A stretch of 64,000 bases of DNA. It comes from Paracoccus methylarcula (GTDB lineage Bacteria; Pseudomonadota; Alphaproteobacteria; Rhodobacterales; Rhodobacteraceae). This document shows, piece by piece, positions 21,016 through 30,613 of the stretch. Position numbers and translations under genes: made by a program. The DNA lies in the NCBI RefSeq assembly GCF_003007735.2, contig NZ_PXNQ02000001.1:186001-250000 (forward strand), given 5' to 3'. The notes under the pieces are model-generated. The model did no database searches. It was not told the DNA's origin and was given only the letters and a program-made list of their open reading frames with translations. How positions within the stretch are numbered: the stretch's first letter is position 1; every line of letters starts with the position of its first letter.

Positions 21016-21156
21016 TTTTTCCTTTCATAACCCGGCATCATCCATGCGGGCAATCGTGGGCTGCGACATGCTTGCGGATTTGTCCCGATATGTCTTTAGA
21101 AAACTTCCGGTTTTTTCCGGCATGCACATTTCGCGGGCATGCCGGGTCTGCGGGGG

Positions 21157-21978
21157 CTATAACTCGGTCCGCAATTCCCACAGGTCGGGGAACAGGACGA
21201 CATCCAGCATCCGGCGCAAATAGTTCACCCCCGAGGTGCCGCCAGAGCCGCGCTTGAAGCCGATGATGCGCTCTACCGTGGTGACGTGGTTGAAACGCCA
21301 GCGGCGGAAGTAGTCCTCGAAATCGACCAGCTTCTCGGCCAGTTCATAGAGTTCCCACCACTGCGCCGGATCACGATAGACGGCAGCCCATGCGGCGCGG
21401 GCGGCCGGATCGGGGCGGTGCGGCTGGTCCAGTCTTTCGCGTTCGGGCACATCGAAACCCGCCGCCCGCAGCCGTGCCAGCACCTCGTCGTAAAGCGAGG
21501 GTCGCGTGGCCTCGGTGCGCAAGGGGGCGATCAGTTCCTCGCGATGTTCGTGCGGGCGGAGCATCGCCATGTTGCGGTTTCCGGCGACGAATTCGATCAT
21601 CCGATATTGGTAGGACTGGAACCCGCTGCTTTCGCCAAGGCTTTCGCGGAACTCGGTATATTCGGACGGGGTCATGGTGCGCAGCACATCCCATGCCGAG
21701 TTGAGCTGCTCCATGATCCGCGCCACCCGGGTCAGCATCTTGAAGGCGGGTTGCAGGTTGCCCGCTGCGATGGCCTCGCGTGCGGCGTTCATCTCGTGCA
21801 GTGCCAGCTTCATCCACAGCTCGGATGTCTGGTGCTGGATGATGAACAGCATCTCGTCATGGGCCTTGGACAGCGGATGCTGCGCAGTCAGGATCCGGTC
21901 GAGCCCCAGGTAATCGCCATAGGACATCCTGCCGTCAAAGGACATGCGGGCGCCGTCGTCAGAGGGATCATAGCTCAT
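21157..21978 (-). CDS. kynA: Tryptophan 2,3-dioxygenase
   Basis: This haem enzyme opens the indole ring of tryptophan to N-formylkynurenine. The 273-residue protein has the family's '[20 protein letters not shown]', '[19 protein letters not shown]', '[19 protein letters not shown]' and the C-terminal '[20 protein letters not shown]'. ATG 21978 was chosen because it overlaps the stop of the CoA ligase gene by 4 bases (ATGA). Being the last gene of the 2-aminobenzoyl-CoA operon, it ties that pathway to tryptophan. Formamidase (kynB) and kynureninase (kynU), needed to reach anthranilate, are not in the window. Confidence 0.96.
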   Translation of the reverse strand: MSYDPSDDGARMSFDGRMSYGDYLGLDRILTAQHPLSKAHDEMLFIIQHQTSELWMKLALHEMNAAREAIAAGNLQPAFKMLTRVARIMEQLNSAWDVLRTMTPSEYTEFRESLGESSGFQSYQYRMIEFVAGNRNMAMLRPHEHREELIAPLRTEATRPSLYDEVLARLRAAGFDVPERERLDQPHRPDPAARAAWAAVYRDPAQWWELYELAEKLVDFEDYFRRWRFNHVTTVERIIGFKRGSGGTSGVNYLRRMLDVVLFPDLWELRTEL

Positions 21979-23593
21979 TGCCGCAACCTGAAACGCTGGA
22001 TCTTGCCGGTCTGTGTCTTTGGCAGCGAGGTGCAAAAGACCACGCTGCGCGGGTATTTATAGGGCGCGATCGTGTCCTTGACATGCTGTTGCAGCCGCAG
22101 GACCGTCGCCTCGTCGGCGGAAACGCCCTCGGCCAGCACGACATGGGCCTGCACGATCTGGCCGCGTTCCTCGTCGGGGATGCCGATGACTGCGCATTCC
22201 AGCACCTCGTCATGCGCGAGAAGCGCGGCTTCGACATCGGGACCGGCGATATTGTAGCCCGAGGACAGGATGATGTCGTCCGAGCGGGCGGCGAAGTGAA
22301 AGCGCCCGTCCTCGTCCTGCCAGAAGCTGTCGCCGGTCAGGTTCCAGCCGTCCTTCACATATTCGGCCTGCCGCTCATCGTTGAGGTAGCGGCAGCCGGT
22401 CGGGCCGATCACCGCGAGCCGCCCGGTCTCGCCGCGCTGCACCTCCTTGCCGTCCTCGTCCACGATGCGGGCGCGGTAGCCGCCGACGGGGCGACCGGTG
22501 CAGCCGGGATGGCTGTCGTCGAAGCGGTTGGTGATGAAGATATGCAGCATCTCTGTTGCGCCGATGCCGTCCAGCATCGGCTTGCCGGTCTTTTGTTGCC
22601 ATTCCTCCCATATCGGTGCGGGCAGGGTCTCGCCCGCGCTGATCGCGGCGCGAAGGCTGGACAGGTCGGCACCGTCATCCATCGCCCGCAGCATGACGCG
22701 ATAGGCGGTGGGGGCGGTGAAGCAGATGGTGGCGCGGTGTTTCTCGATGATCTCGATCATGTTCGGAGGCGAGGCGTTCTCCAGCAGCACCGCCGAGGCG
22801 CCGAAGCGCAGCGGAAACACCGCCAACCCGCCAAGGCCGAAGGTAAAGGCCAGTGGCGGCGAGCGACAAAGACATCCTCGGGGGTGACGCCCAGCACCTC
22901 CCTGGCATAGCCGTCGGCGATGATCAGCAGGTCGCGATGAAAATGCATGGTCGCCTTGGGCTCGCCCGTGCTGCCCGAGGTGAACCCGAGCAGTGCCACG
23001 TCGTCGCGGCCGGTGCGGATGGCGTCGAAACGCACCGGCTTGGTCAATGCGGCGCGATCCAGTTCGGCATCGTGATTGGCGGTGCCGTCGAAACCGATCA
23101 CGGTGTTCAGGTGTTTCGAGCCCTTGGCGGCCGAGACCAGTTCGTCCATCAGCCTTGTGTCGCAAAGCGCGTGGCTGATTTCCGCCTTGTCGATGATCTT
23201 GGTCAGTTCCCCCGCCCGCAGCATCGGCATGGAGTTGACCACCACCGCCCCGGCCTTGGTCGCAGCCAGCCAGCAGGCCACCATGGCGGGATTGTTAGCC
23301 GAGCGGATCAGGACGCGGTTGCCCGGCTTGACCCCGTAATCCTCGACCAGCGCATGGGCGAGGCGGTTGGTCCAGTCGGACAGTTCCTTGTAGGTTCGCG
23401 CCCGGCCATTGCCGACCAGCGCGTTGCGGTCGCCAAAGCCGCGCTCGACCATGTGATCGGTCAGCTCTGCCCCGGCATTGATCCAGTCGGGATAGTCAAA
23501 GCCCGACAACTCGATCTGCGGCCATTCCCCGGGCTTCGGCAAATTGTCGCGGGTGAAGCTGTCGATATGCCCGCTTGGTCCCAGATTTGCCAT
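21975..23593 (-). pseudogene. 2-aminobenzoate-CoA ligase, broken by a 1-base deletion
   Basis: The enzyme activates anthranilate to 2-aminobenzoyl-CoA with ATP. Two frames together give about 540 residues. The first, from ATG 23593 (MANLGPSGHIDSFTRDNLP), holds the AMP-binding motif 'GFTSGSTGEPKATMHFH' and runs to 'VTPEDVFV'. The second resumes 'SPPLAFTFGLGGLAVFPL' and ends with the catalytic-Lys region '[14 protein letters not shown]'. Adding one C after plus-strand 22864 (gagcgac to gagccgac) gives VFVGSPPLAF and a continuous benzoate-CoA-ligase-family protein. Both halves are otherwise well conserved. It sits between ridA and kynA. Confidence 0.85.
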
Positions 23594-23621
23594 TTTCCTC
23601 TCCTGTCGGTTTTCTTCTTGT

Positions 23622-24017
23622 TCAGTCAGGCACGACCGCCGTTGCCTCGATTTCCACCTTGGCGCGGTCCTCGACCAGCGCGACGACCTGCACCAGTGCC
23701 ATGGCCGGGAAATGCCGCCCGATCACCTCGCGATAGGCCGTGCCGATCTCGCGCAGGGCGTCAAGGTATTCCCGCTTGTCGGTCACATACCATGTCAGCC
23801 GCACCAGGTGCTCGGGCCCGGCCCCGCCTTCGGCCAGCACCGCCACGATATTTTCCAGCACCTGCCGGGTCTGGGCGGCGAAATCATCGCTCTGGAACTG
23901 CTGATCCGCGTCCCACCCGACAAGACCGCCGGTAAAGATCATCCGGCCACGGGCCGAGATACCGTTCGCGTAGCCCACGGCACGTTTCCAGTTCGCGGGG
24001 TGAAGCTGTTCATGCAT
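23622..24017 (-). CDS. RidA/YjgF-family protein
   Basis: A 131-residue RidA-like protein ('GYANGISARGRMIFTGGLVG', 'QVLENIVAVLAEGGAGPEHL', 'VQVVALVEDRAKVEIEATAV'). RidA proteins hydrolyse reactive enamines/imines to ketones. In this operon a fitting job would be handling the enamine or imine formed when the dearomatised 2-aminobenzoyl-CoA ring loses its amino group; this is inference. The start was set at ATG 24017, after GGAGG; a second ATG at 24013 is out of frame. Confidence 0.9.
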   Translation of the reverse strand: MHEQLHPANWKRAVGYANGISARGRMIFTGGLVGWDADQQFQSDDFAAQTRQVLENIVAVLAEGGAGPEHLVRLTWYVTDKREYLDALREIGTAYREVIGRHFPAMALVQVVALVEDRAKVEIEATAVVPD

Positions 24018-24399
24018 GATGCGCCTCCAATGTTTGACGGATATGGTCGGGCCATGGCGAAGGGGTGAAGTCGCGATCCATCCAGACCACGGTGCTGCGC
24101 GCCTCCAGCCGGTCTCCGGCATTCACAAGGAAGCGGACAGAGCTGCGCCCGACATGTTCGACCCGGAGTTGCCATTCCAGCCGGTCGCCAAGGCGCGAAG
24201 GCTTGCGGAAGTCGATCTCCAGCCGGACGGTCGGCATGCCCTGGCCTGCCGCCATCATCCGCGCGAAAGGATATTCGACCTCATCGATGAAAAAATTTTC
24301 CACCATCGAATTCACCATCTCGGCATAGCGGGGATAAAAGACGATGCCCGCCGGGTCGCAATGGCAGAATTCGATGGGGATGATGCGCGAATAGCTCAT
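24010..24399 (-). CDS. Acyl-CoA thioesterase (hot-dog, 4-hydroxybenzoyl-CoA thioesterase-like)
   Basis: A 129-residue hot-dog thioesterase. The N-terminal '[20 protein letters not shown]' with its Asp matches the 4-hydroxybenzoyl-CoA/YbgC thioesterase type. It probably frees CoA from dead-end or excess aromatic CoA thioesters of the pathway. The ATG at 24399 overlaps the stop of the acyl-CoA dehydrogenase by 4 bases, and its own stop overlaps the start of ridA by 8 bases. The open frame continues upstream but is shadow of the dehydrogenase. Confidence 0.9.
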   Translation of the reverse strand: MSYSRIIPIEFCHCDPAGIVFYPRYAEMVNSMVENFFIDEVEYPFARMMAAGQGMPTVRLEIDFRKPSRLGDRLEWQLRVEHVGRSSVRFLVNAGDRLEARSTVVWMDRDFTPSPWPDHIRQTLEAHHA

Positions 24400-25559
24400 G
24401 ACGTCCTGTCCCGATCCGCAAGGAAATCGCCCAGGGCGGCCCGCGCGATGATCAGCTTCTGCACGTCCGAGGCCCCCTCGTAGATGCGCAGCGCCCGGAT
24501 CTCGCGATAGAGGCTTTCGACCGGAGTGCCGCTGCGCACGCCATCGCCGCCGAAAAGCTGCACGGCCTGATCGATCACCTGCTGCGCGGCCTCGGTCGCA
24601 TGCAGCTTGGCCATCGCCGCCTCGCGGGTGATCCGAGCCGCGCCCTGATCCTTGGCCCATGCTGCACGATAGACCAGCAACGCGCTTGCATCGACCTTCA
24701 GCGCCATGTCCGCGATATGGCCCTGGACCATCTGCAATTCCGACATCGGCGCGCCGAACAATTGCCGCTCGGTGACCCGCGCCATCGCCTCGTCCAGCGC
24801 GCGGCGGGCAAAGCCCAGTGCCGCAGCCCCGACCGTGGGGCGGAAATGGTCAAGCACCGTCATGGCGATGCGGAAACCCGCCCCCGCCTCTCCGATCAGG
24901 GCGTCTTCGGGCAGCCGAACCCCGTCCAGCCGCAGATGCGCCAGCGGATGCGGCGCGATCACCTCGATGCGGCTGACGACCCCAAGCCCCGGCGTGTCGG
25001 CGGGCAACAGGAAAGCCGAGAGGCCCCTGGCGCCTTCCGCCTCGCCGGTGCGAGCGAAGATCACGTAGATATCGGCGATGCCGCCATTCGAGATATAGGT
25101 CTTTTCGCCATCCAGCACCCATTCGCCGCCTTCGCGCCGCGCCGTGGTCGAAGTGCGGGCCACGTCCGACCCTGATCCCGGCTCGGTCAGGGCAAAGGCG
25201 GAAATCGCCCGCCCCGCCCGCGTGCGATCCAGCCATTCCCGCTGCGCTGGTGTTCCGAACAGGCTCACTGCCCCCATGCCAAGCCCCTGCATCGCAAAGG
25301 CGAAATCCGCCAGCCCGTCATGCCGTGCCAATGTCTCGCGGATTAGGCAGAGGCTGCGGATATCCAGCTTCTCGCCCCCCGAATGGCGCAACCATCCGCC
25401 ATCGCCCAGGGCCGCGACCAGCCCGCGACAGGCGGCATCGACATCGTCATGACCCACTGGCAAGGCGGTTTGCGCCCATCCGTCCAGCCCCGCCGCCAAC
25501 TCGCGATGACGATCCTCGAAAAACGGCCAATCCAGAAAGCTTCGATCCATCTTCTTCAT
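24396..25559 (-). CDS. Acyl-CoA dehydrogenase
   Basis: A 387-residue FAD enzyme of the acyl-CoA dehydrogenase family ('[20 protein letters not shown]', '[20 protein letters not shown]', '[20 protein letters not shown]', '[15 protein letters not shown]'). The Glu in 'YEGAS' is at the usual catalytic position. Its likely role is a beta-oxidation-like step on the non-aromatic CoA intermediate after the monooxygenase/reductase. The start may be ATG 25559 (MKKMDRSF) or ATG 25550 (MDRSF); the first ATG sits inside an intergenic repeat motif, which makes 25550 at least as likely. Confidence 0.92.
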   Translation of the reverse strand: MKKMDRSFLDWPFFEDRHRELAAGLDGWAQTALPVGHDDVDAACRGLVAALGDGGWLRHSGGEKLDIRSLCLIRETLARHDGLADFAFAMQGLGMGAVSLFGTPAQREWLDRTRAGRAISAFALTEPGSGSDVARTSTTARREGGEWVLDGEKTYISNGGIADIYVIFARTGEAEGARGLSAFLLPADTPGLGVVSRIEVIAPHPLAHLRLDGVRLPEDALIGEAGAGFRIAMTVLDHFRPTVGAAALGFARRALDEAMARVTERQLFGAPMSELQMVQGHIADMALKVDASALLVYRAAWAKDQGAARITREAAMAKLHATEAAQQVIDQAVQLFGGDGVRSGTPVESLYREIRALRIYEGASDVQKLIIARAALGDFLADRDRTS

Positions 25560-25610
25560 CCAAATATCCCGGGGGAGTCGCGCTATCGGCGCGACGGGGG
25601 CAGCGCCCCC
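25551..25610. repeat. GC-rich intergenic element with two tandem hairpins, motif copy 2
   Basis: Between echA and the acyl-CoA dehydrogenase lie two adjacent perfect stems: GTCGCGC 25577-25583 with GCGCGAC 25589-25595, and GGGGGC 25596-25601 with GCCCCC 25605-25610. Next to them the minus strand reads cccgggatatttggatgaag, sharing the TATTTGGA..AAGAAG motif found at 362-381. This looks like a dispersed element of the genome, and the hairpins could act as a terminator or RNA-processing site after echA. Confidence 0.5.
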
Positions 25611-25616
25611 GATCCC

Positions 25617-26429
25617 TCAGTTTCCCTCGAAAACCGGCGTCTCCTTGGCGACGAAGGCCCGATAGGCGCGCTCGAAATCACGGGTCTGCATGCAGATCGC
25701 CTGTGCCTGCGCCTCGGCCTCGATCGCCTGGTCCAGCCCCATGTTCCATTCCTGGTTCAGCTGGGTCTTGGTGATGCCATGCGCCCAGACAGGCCCTGCC
25801 GCGATCTGCCGCGCCAGATCAAGTGCCGCCGCCTCGACATCCTCGTGCAGGCTGTTCCAGAAGCCCCAACGCTCGCCTTCCTCGGCGCGCAGCACCCGGC
25901 CCGTGTAAAGCAGCTCCGCCGCCCGGCCCTGTCCGACGATCCGGGGCAGCATCGCGCAAGCGCCCATGTCGCAGCCCGCCAGACCGACCCGGGTGAACAG
26001 GAAGGCTGCCTTGGCCGAAGGCGCGGCCAGCCGCAGGTCCGATGCCATCGCCATGATCGCGCCCGCGCCGACGCAGACACCCTCGACCGAGGCGATGATC
26101 GGCTTGCCGCAATGAATCATTGCACGCACCAGATCGCCCGTCATGCGGGTGAAGGCCAGCAGCTCCGGCATTTCCATCGCGACCAGCGGGCCGATGATGT
26201 CATGCACATCCCCGCCCGAGCAGAAATTGCCGCCATTCGAGGCCAGCACGACAGCATCCACGTCATCGGCTTGGGCCAGCGCGCGAAACGTGTCGCGCAA
26301 CTCGGAATAGCTGTCGAAGGTCAGGGGGTTCTTGCGTTCGGGGATGTTCAGCCTGATCACCGCGATGCGGTCCGTGATCTCCCACAGGAAATGTTCGGGT
26401 TTCAGCCCGGCCATCTGGGTTTTCTTCAT
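25617..26429 (-). CDS. Enoyl-CoA hydratase/isomerase family protein
   Basis: A 270-residue crotonase-fold protein ('RNPL'-like '[18 protein letters not shown]', oxyanion-hole loops '[13 protein letters not shown]' and '[20 protein letters not shown]'). It would hydrate a CoA-bound double bond in the ring-derived intermediate of the 2-aminobenzoyl-CoA pathway; the exact step is inference. The start overlaps the marR stop by 4 bases (ATGA). The usual second catalytic Glu position is not obvious ('[19 protein letters not shown]' has Asp-Met-Gly there), so the reaction may not be plain hydration. Confidence 0.9.
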   Translation of the reverse strand: MKKTQMAGLKPEHFLWEITDRIAVIRLNIPERKNPLTFDSYSELRDTFRALAQADDVDAVVLASNGGNFCSGGDVHDIIGPLVAMEMPELLAFTRMTGDLVRAMIHCGKPIIASVEGVCVGAGAIMAMASDLRLAAPSAKAAFLFTRVGLAGCDMGACAMLPRIVGQGRAAELLYTGRVLRAEEGERWGFWNSLHEDVEAAALDLARQIAAGPVWAHGITKTQLNQEWNMGLDQAIEAEAQAQAICMQTRDFERAYRAFVAKETPVFEGN

Positions 26430-26863
26430 TCGGCCCTCCTGCCTGCGCGCGCCAGTATCTCGCGCATCGTATCAAGATCGGTTTCGGTCAGATCGGCGAA
26501 GATCGCATCGACCTCGGCCTCGTGGCCCACGGCCATCGCCTCGAAAGCGGCCAGCCCTTCGGGCGTCAGTCGCACGCGGACCCGGCGACGGTCGCCATCC
26601 TCGGATTCGCGCTTGGCCAACCCGTCCGCCTCCAGCCGATCCATCACCGCCGTGGCATTGCCGTTCGAGACCAGCAGCATCCGCGACAGTTCCGACATGG
26701 TCACGCCCTCGCGCCGCCGCCACAGGGCGGCCATCACGTCGAAACGGGGCAGGGTGGTATTATGCTCGCGCCGCAGGTAGTCGCGCAAGCGGTTCTCGGC
26801 GGCGCGGGTGACGCCCAGCATCCTGATCCACAGCTTGAGACGGCGTTTCGACAACTCGCTCAT
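26426..26863 (-). CDS. MarR-family transcriptional regulator
   Basis: A 145-residue MarR protein with the winged helix in '[20 protein letters not shown]', '[12 protein letters not shown]' and wing '[16 protein letters not shown]'. Being inside the 2-aminobenzoyl-CoA operon, with 4-base overlaps on both sides, it is the likely local regulator, probably a repressor released by an aromatic CoA thioester, as for MarR proteins of other aromatic-CoA pathways. A perfect palindrome upstream of the first gene (29914-29929) is its best operator candidate. The start ATG 26863 overlaps the SDR stop; the upstream extension of the frame is shadow. Confidence 0.92.
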   Translation of the reverse strand: MSELSKRRLKLWIRMLGVTRAAENRLRDYLRREHNTTLPRFDVMAALWRRREGVTMSELSRMLLVSNGNATAVMDRLEADGLAKRESEDGDRRRVRVRLTPEGLAAFEAMAVGHEAEVDAIFADLTETDLDTMREILARAGRRAE

Positions 26864-27588
26864 GCGCTTTCCCCTCCGTCCAGCAGGATCGCCTGCCCGT
26901 TGACGCTGGCCGCGCCTTCCGAGGCCAGCCAAAGCGCCGCTGCCGTCACCTCCCCCGGCGCGACTAACCGCCCCTGCGGGTTCTTGGCGGTCAGCGAGGC
27001 CAGCGCCTCGTCCCGGCTGCGCCCGGTCTTCTCGGTAATGTTGGAGAGCGTCCGCTGCGTCATCTCGGTATCCAGGTAACCCGGGCAGATGGCATTGACG
27101 GTGATGCCCTTGCGCGCGACTTCCAGCGCGAGCGAGCGGACCAGCCCCATCACCCCATGCTTGCTGGCCGCATAGGGCGCGGCATAGGCAGCACCGCGGA
27201 TGCCCGCGATGGAGGAGATGGCGATCAGCCGCCCGCCCTCGGACATCTGTGCCAGACCATGCTGGAAGGTCAGGAAAACGCCGGTCAGGTTGGTGGCGAT
27301 CATCCGGTGCCAGTGATCCGCCGTGACCTTTTGGAAGGGCGCGGCCTCGGCCATCCCCGCATTGGCGATGATGATCTGGCAGGGGCCTGCGGCCTCGAAG
27401 ATGCTGCGAAGCTGATCCGGTTCGGTGACGTCGCCTTGCACGGCGCGAATACCGTCCCCCGCCACCTCTTGCAGCTTGTCCATGCTGCGGCCGGTGATGA
27501 CGACCTCATGCCCCTGCGCGGCAAAGGCCCGGGCCATGTCCGCGCCGGTGCCGCTGCCGCCGCCGGTGATGAGGACGCGGGGGCTCAT
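26860..27588 (-). CDS. Short-chain dehydrogenase (probable 3-hydroxyacyl-CoA dehydrogenase)
   Basis: A 242-residue SDR: cofactor loop '[15 protein letters not shown]', 'ANAGMAE', catalytic 'ISSIAGIRG' Ser and '[10 protein letters not shown]' Tyr/Lys, and C-terminal '[16 protein letters not shown]'. An Arg after 'VVITGRS' suggests NADP(H). In this operon it probably oxidises or reduces a 3-hydroxyacyl-CoA intermediate; related SDRs appear in aromatic-CoA clusters. ATG 27588 overlaps the stop of the large monooxygenase by 4 bases, which decided the start. Confidence 0.9.
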   Translation of the reverse strand: MSPRVLITGGGSGTGADMARAFAAQGHEVVITGRSMDKLQEVAGDGIRAVQGDVTEPDQLRSIFEAAGPCQIIIANAGMAEAAPFQKVTADHWHRMIATNLTGVFLTFQHGLAQMSEGGRLIAISSIAGIRGAAYAAPYAASKHGVMGLVRSLALEVARKGITVNAICPGYLDTEMTQRTLSNITEKTGRSRDEALASLTAKNPQGRLVAPGEVTAAALWLASEGAASVNGQAILLDGGESA

Positions 27589-29870
27589 GCCCGGATCTCC
27601 TCGGCTTCGCGCTCGGCCAGCCGGCGGGCCTGGTCGCGGCCCGCCAGATAGGGCAGCGGCCATTCGCTGGCGGTATCTCCCAGCTTCACCGCCGCATGCA
27701 GCGTCCAGTAGGGATCGGCCAGGTGCGGGCGGGCAAGGCAGACCAGATCGGCGCGGCCCGCCATGAGGATCGAGTTCACATGGTCGGTTTCATAGATATT
27801 GCCGACGGCCATGGTCGCGATCCCGGCCTCGTTGCGGATGCGGTCCGAAAAGGGGGTCTGGAACATGCGGCCATAGACCGGGCGGGCCTCGGTCGTGGTC
27901 TGCCCGGCCGAGACGTCGATGATATCGGCCCCCGCCTCGCGGAACATCCGGGCGATCTCGACCGCTTCCTGCGGGGTGACGCCATCCTCGCCGATCCAGT
28001 CATTGGCCGAGATCCTGACCGACATCGGCTTGTTCCCGGGCCATGCCGCACGCATCGCCCGCAAGACCTCCAGCGGCCAGCGCATCCGGTTTTCCAGCGA
28101 GCCGCCATATTCGTCGCCGCGCTGGTTCGAGACGGGCGAGATGAAGCCGCTGACCAGATAGCCATGGGCGGCGTGCAACTCTATCATGTCGAAGCCCGCC
28201 CGCTCGGCCATCCTTGTAGCAGTAACGAATTGGTCCGTGACCTCGGTCATCTGCGCCCGCGTCATCTCCTGCGGCACGGCATTTTCCGGCGACCAGGGAA
28301 TGGGCGAGGCCGAGATCACAGGCCAGTTGCCATCCTTGAGCGACTTGTCCATGCCTTCCCAACCGATATTCGTGCTGCCCTTGCGGCCCGAATGGCCGAT
28401 CTGGCAACAGATTTTCGCATCGGTCTCGCCATGCACGAAATCCACGATCTCGGTCCATGCGGCCTCATGCTCGGGCGTATAGAGGCCGGGGCAGCCGGGG
28501 GTGATGCGGCCCTCGGGCGAGACGCAGGTCATCTCGGTATAGACCAGCCCGGCGCCGCCCTTGGCGCGCTCGCCGTAATGCACGAGGTGCCAGTTGGTCG
28601 GCTTGCCGTCGACCGCCTTGTATTGCGCCATGGGCGAAACGACGACGCGGTTCTTCAGCGTCATTTCTCGCAGCTTGAAGGGCGCGAACATCGGCGCGCG
28701 TCCCGTTTGCCCGCCTGCCTGCTCCTGGAACCAGTCCTCGGCGCGGCGCACCCATTCGGGATCGCGCAGGCGCAGGTTTTCATGGCTGATGCGCTGCGAA
28801 CGGGTGAGCAGCGAATAGGTGAACTGGATCGGGTGCAGGTCGAAATAACGCTCGACATCCTCGAACCATTCCAGCGAGTTGCGGGCCGCCGATTGCAGGC
28901 GCAGGACCTCCAGCCGCCGCTCTTCCTGGTAGCGTTCGAAGGCGGCCTGCAATGTCGGCTCGCTATGCAGGTAATCGGCCAGCGCGATGGCGCTGTCGAA
29001 TGCCAGCCGCGTGCCCGATCCGATCGAGAAATGCCCGGTCGCCGCCGCATCCCCCATCAGCACGACATTGTCGTGATACCAGCGCTCGCAGATCACCCGG
29101 GGGAAGTTCATCCAGACCGCCGAGCCGCGCAGATGGGCGGCGTTCGACATCAGTTCATGCCCGTCCAGATGATTTTCGAAGACCCTACGGCAGGTCTCGA
29201 CGATCTCTTCCTTGGACATGAATTCAAAGCCGAAATTGTCCCATGTCTGCTGGCTGCATTCGACGATGAAGGTCGCAGTCTCATCATCGAACTGGTAGAC
29301 ATGCGCCCACATCCAGCCATGTTCGGTCCGCTCGAAGATGAAGGTGAAGGCGTCGTTGAATTTCTGATGCGTGCCAAGCCAGATGAACTTGCACAGCCTT
29401 GTGTCGATATCGGGTTTGAACACATCCTGATATTCGCCCCGGATCCTGCTGTTCAGCCCATCCGAAGCAACCACCAGATCGTAATCCGCGCGATAGGATT
29501 CGGCGCTGTCGAACTCTGTCTCGAAGCGCATTTCGATGCCCAGCTCGCGGGCACGTTCCTGCAGCAAGGTCAGCATCTTCTTGCGCCCGATGCCTGCAAA
29601 GCCGTGCCCGCCTGAAACATCCCGCCGCCCGTCGCGAATGACGGCGATGTCGTCCCAGTAGATGAAACTGTCGCGGATCGCGTCGGTCGATTTGGGATCG
29701 TTGTTCTGCATCCGCGACAGCGCGTCATCCGACAGCACCACGCCCCAACCGAAGGTATCATTGGCGCGGTTGCGTTCGATCACCGTCACCTCATGCGCCG
29801 GATCGCGCAGCTTCATGGAAATCGCGAAATACAAACCTGCAGGGCCGCCGCCGAGGCAAAGAATCTTCAT
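27585..29870 (-). CDS. 2-aminobenzoyl-CoA monooxygenase/reductase
   Basis: A 761-residue two-part flavoenzyme. Residues 1-380 form an FAD aromatic hydroxylase ('[18 protein letters not shown]', '[16 protein letters not shown]', '[20 protein letters not shown]'). Residues about 395-740 form an Old Yellow Enzyme-like FMN barrel ('[20 protein letters not shown]', '[20 protein letters not shown]', '[16 protein letters not shown]'). This is the architecture of 2-aminobenzoyl-CoA monooxygenase/reductase, known from Azoarcus evansii, which hydroxylates and then reduces the ring, removing its aromaticity. It is the first gene of the operon; GGAGG precedes its ATG. Confidence 0.95.
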   Translation of the reverse strand: MKILCLGGGPAGLYFAISMKLRDPAHEVTVIERNRANDTFGWGVVLSDDALSRMQNNDPKSTDAIRDSFIYWDDIAVIRDGRRDVSGGHGFAGIGRKKMLTLLQERARELGIEMRFETEFDSAESYRADYDLVVASDGLNSRIRGEYQDVFKPDIDTRLCKFIWLGTHQKFNDAFTFIFERTEHGWMWAHVYQFDDETATFIVECSQQTWDNFGFEFMSKEEIVETCRRVFENHLDGHELMSNAAHLRGSAVWMNFPRVICERWYHDNVVLMGDAAATGHFSIGSGTRLAFDSAIALADYLHSEPTLQAAFERYQEERRLEVLRLQSAARNSLEWFEDVERYFDLHPIQFTYSLLTRSQRISHENLRLRDPEWVRRAEDWFQEQAGGQTGRAPMFAPFKLREMTLKNRVVVSPMAQYKAVDGKPTNWHLVHYGERAKGGAGLVYTEMTCVSPEGRITPGCPGLYTPEHEAAWTEIVDFVHGETDAKICCQIGHSGRKGSTNIGWEGMDKSLKDGNWPVISASPIPWSPENAVPQEMTRAQMTEVTDQFVTATRMAERAGFDMIELHAAHGYLVSGFISPVSNQRGDEYGGSLENRMRWPLEVLRAMRAAWPGNKPMSVRISANDWIGEDGVTPQEAVEIARMFREAGADIIDVSAGQTTTEARPVYGRMFQTPFSDRIRNEAGIATMAVGNIYETDHVNSILMAGRADLVCLARPHLADPYWTLHAAVKLGDTASEWPLPYLAGRDQARRLAEREAEEIRA

Positions 29871-29911
29871 GCTGGACTACCTCCTGCGCAGAAGCTGGCA
29901 CAGGAGCAAAA

Positions 29912-30603
29912 TTATTTCAAGTTTGAAATTTCTTGACGGATGGCGGCGGCGATCAACCCGGGCACCTCGGGGGCAAGCCCGATGGGGGGAAGGCGGGGGC
30001 CGGTGAAGCCAGCCTCGTCCAGCGCTGAGGGCAGGTCGTCCAGCACATGCTCTGCCCTGAGCGCGAATAGCGGCAGGCTGACGGCTTGCCCGAGGCCGCT
30101 TGCGGCCTTGGCGATGAAGGGTTCCTGTTCGACAAAGCCGGTGACAACGCAGGCAAAACGGGGTGCGATCAGGTCGGCCAGCGCTTGGGTGATATGAAAG
30201 CTGGCCTGCGAGCGTTGCGAGCCATGCGCGGTCAGCAGAAGCGTGGTTTCCTGCGGATGCCAACCCATCGAGCTGCCGCCTCATGTGCCTTGGCCACGAT
30301 CAGCGCGGGCAGGGCGGGATCGGTCCCGAAGGGGCGCATGACATGCGCATTCGCCGCCCCTGCGGCAGTCAGCCGGCGTGGGAGCTCGCTGCCGGTGAAC
30401 CAGCCCTCGGCCATGAACATCGGGTAGATCAGGCTATCATTGTCGCAGGTTCCGTTCAGCGCGCCGGGCATGGCAAGCGTTGCGCCAAGAACCGGGCAGC
30501 CGGGGTCGTGATCGGCCACCCGTGCCGCCAATTCCTCGATGGCGCGCTGCTGTGGCCCCGGATCTCCGGGTTGTCCGTGGGAAACGATGACGGCGCGCCT
30601 CAT
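29912..30603 (-). pseudogene. CbiX-like sirohydrochlorin chelatase family protein, broken by a 1-base deletion
   Basis: Two frames form one protein of about 230 residues with two CbiX-type halves. The first, from ATG 30603, begins 'MRRAVIVSHGQPGDPGPQQR' and runs to 'AKAHEAAARW'; the second continues 'GWHPQETTLLLTAHGSQRSQ' to 'RQEISNLK'. Adding one C to the plus-strand CCC at 30264-30266 joins them (AARWGWHPQ). The 'SHGQ' and 'AHGSQ' motifs carry the metal-binding His of each half. The family inserts Co or Fe into sirohydrochlorin. A DUF4202 gene lies 10 bases upstream on the same strand. Confidence 0.75.
29914..29929. promoter_or_regulatory. Palindromic operator candidate for the MarR regulator
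   Basis: ATTTCAA-GT-TTGAAAT is a perfect 7+2+7 inverted repeat in an unusually AT-rich patch, 43 bases upstream of the start codon of the 2-aminobenzoyl-CoA monooxygenase/reductase. It overlaps the last codons of the CbiX-like gene. Length and symmetry suit a MarR dimer, and a MarR gene lies in the operon. Binding is inferred, not shown. Confidence 0.6.
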
Positions 30604-30613
30604 CCCGCGCCCG

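Noticed and set aside
27696-29615. A 639-residue plus-strand frame
   Set aside because: Antisense to the 2-aminobenzoyl-CoA monooxygenase/reductase, whose domains are unmistakable.
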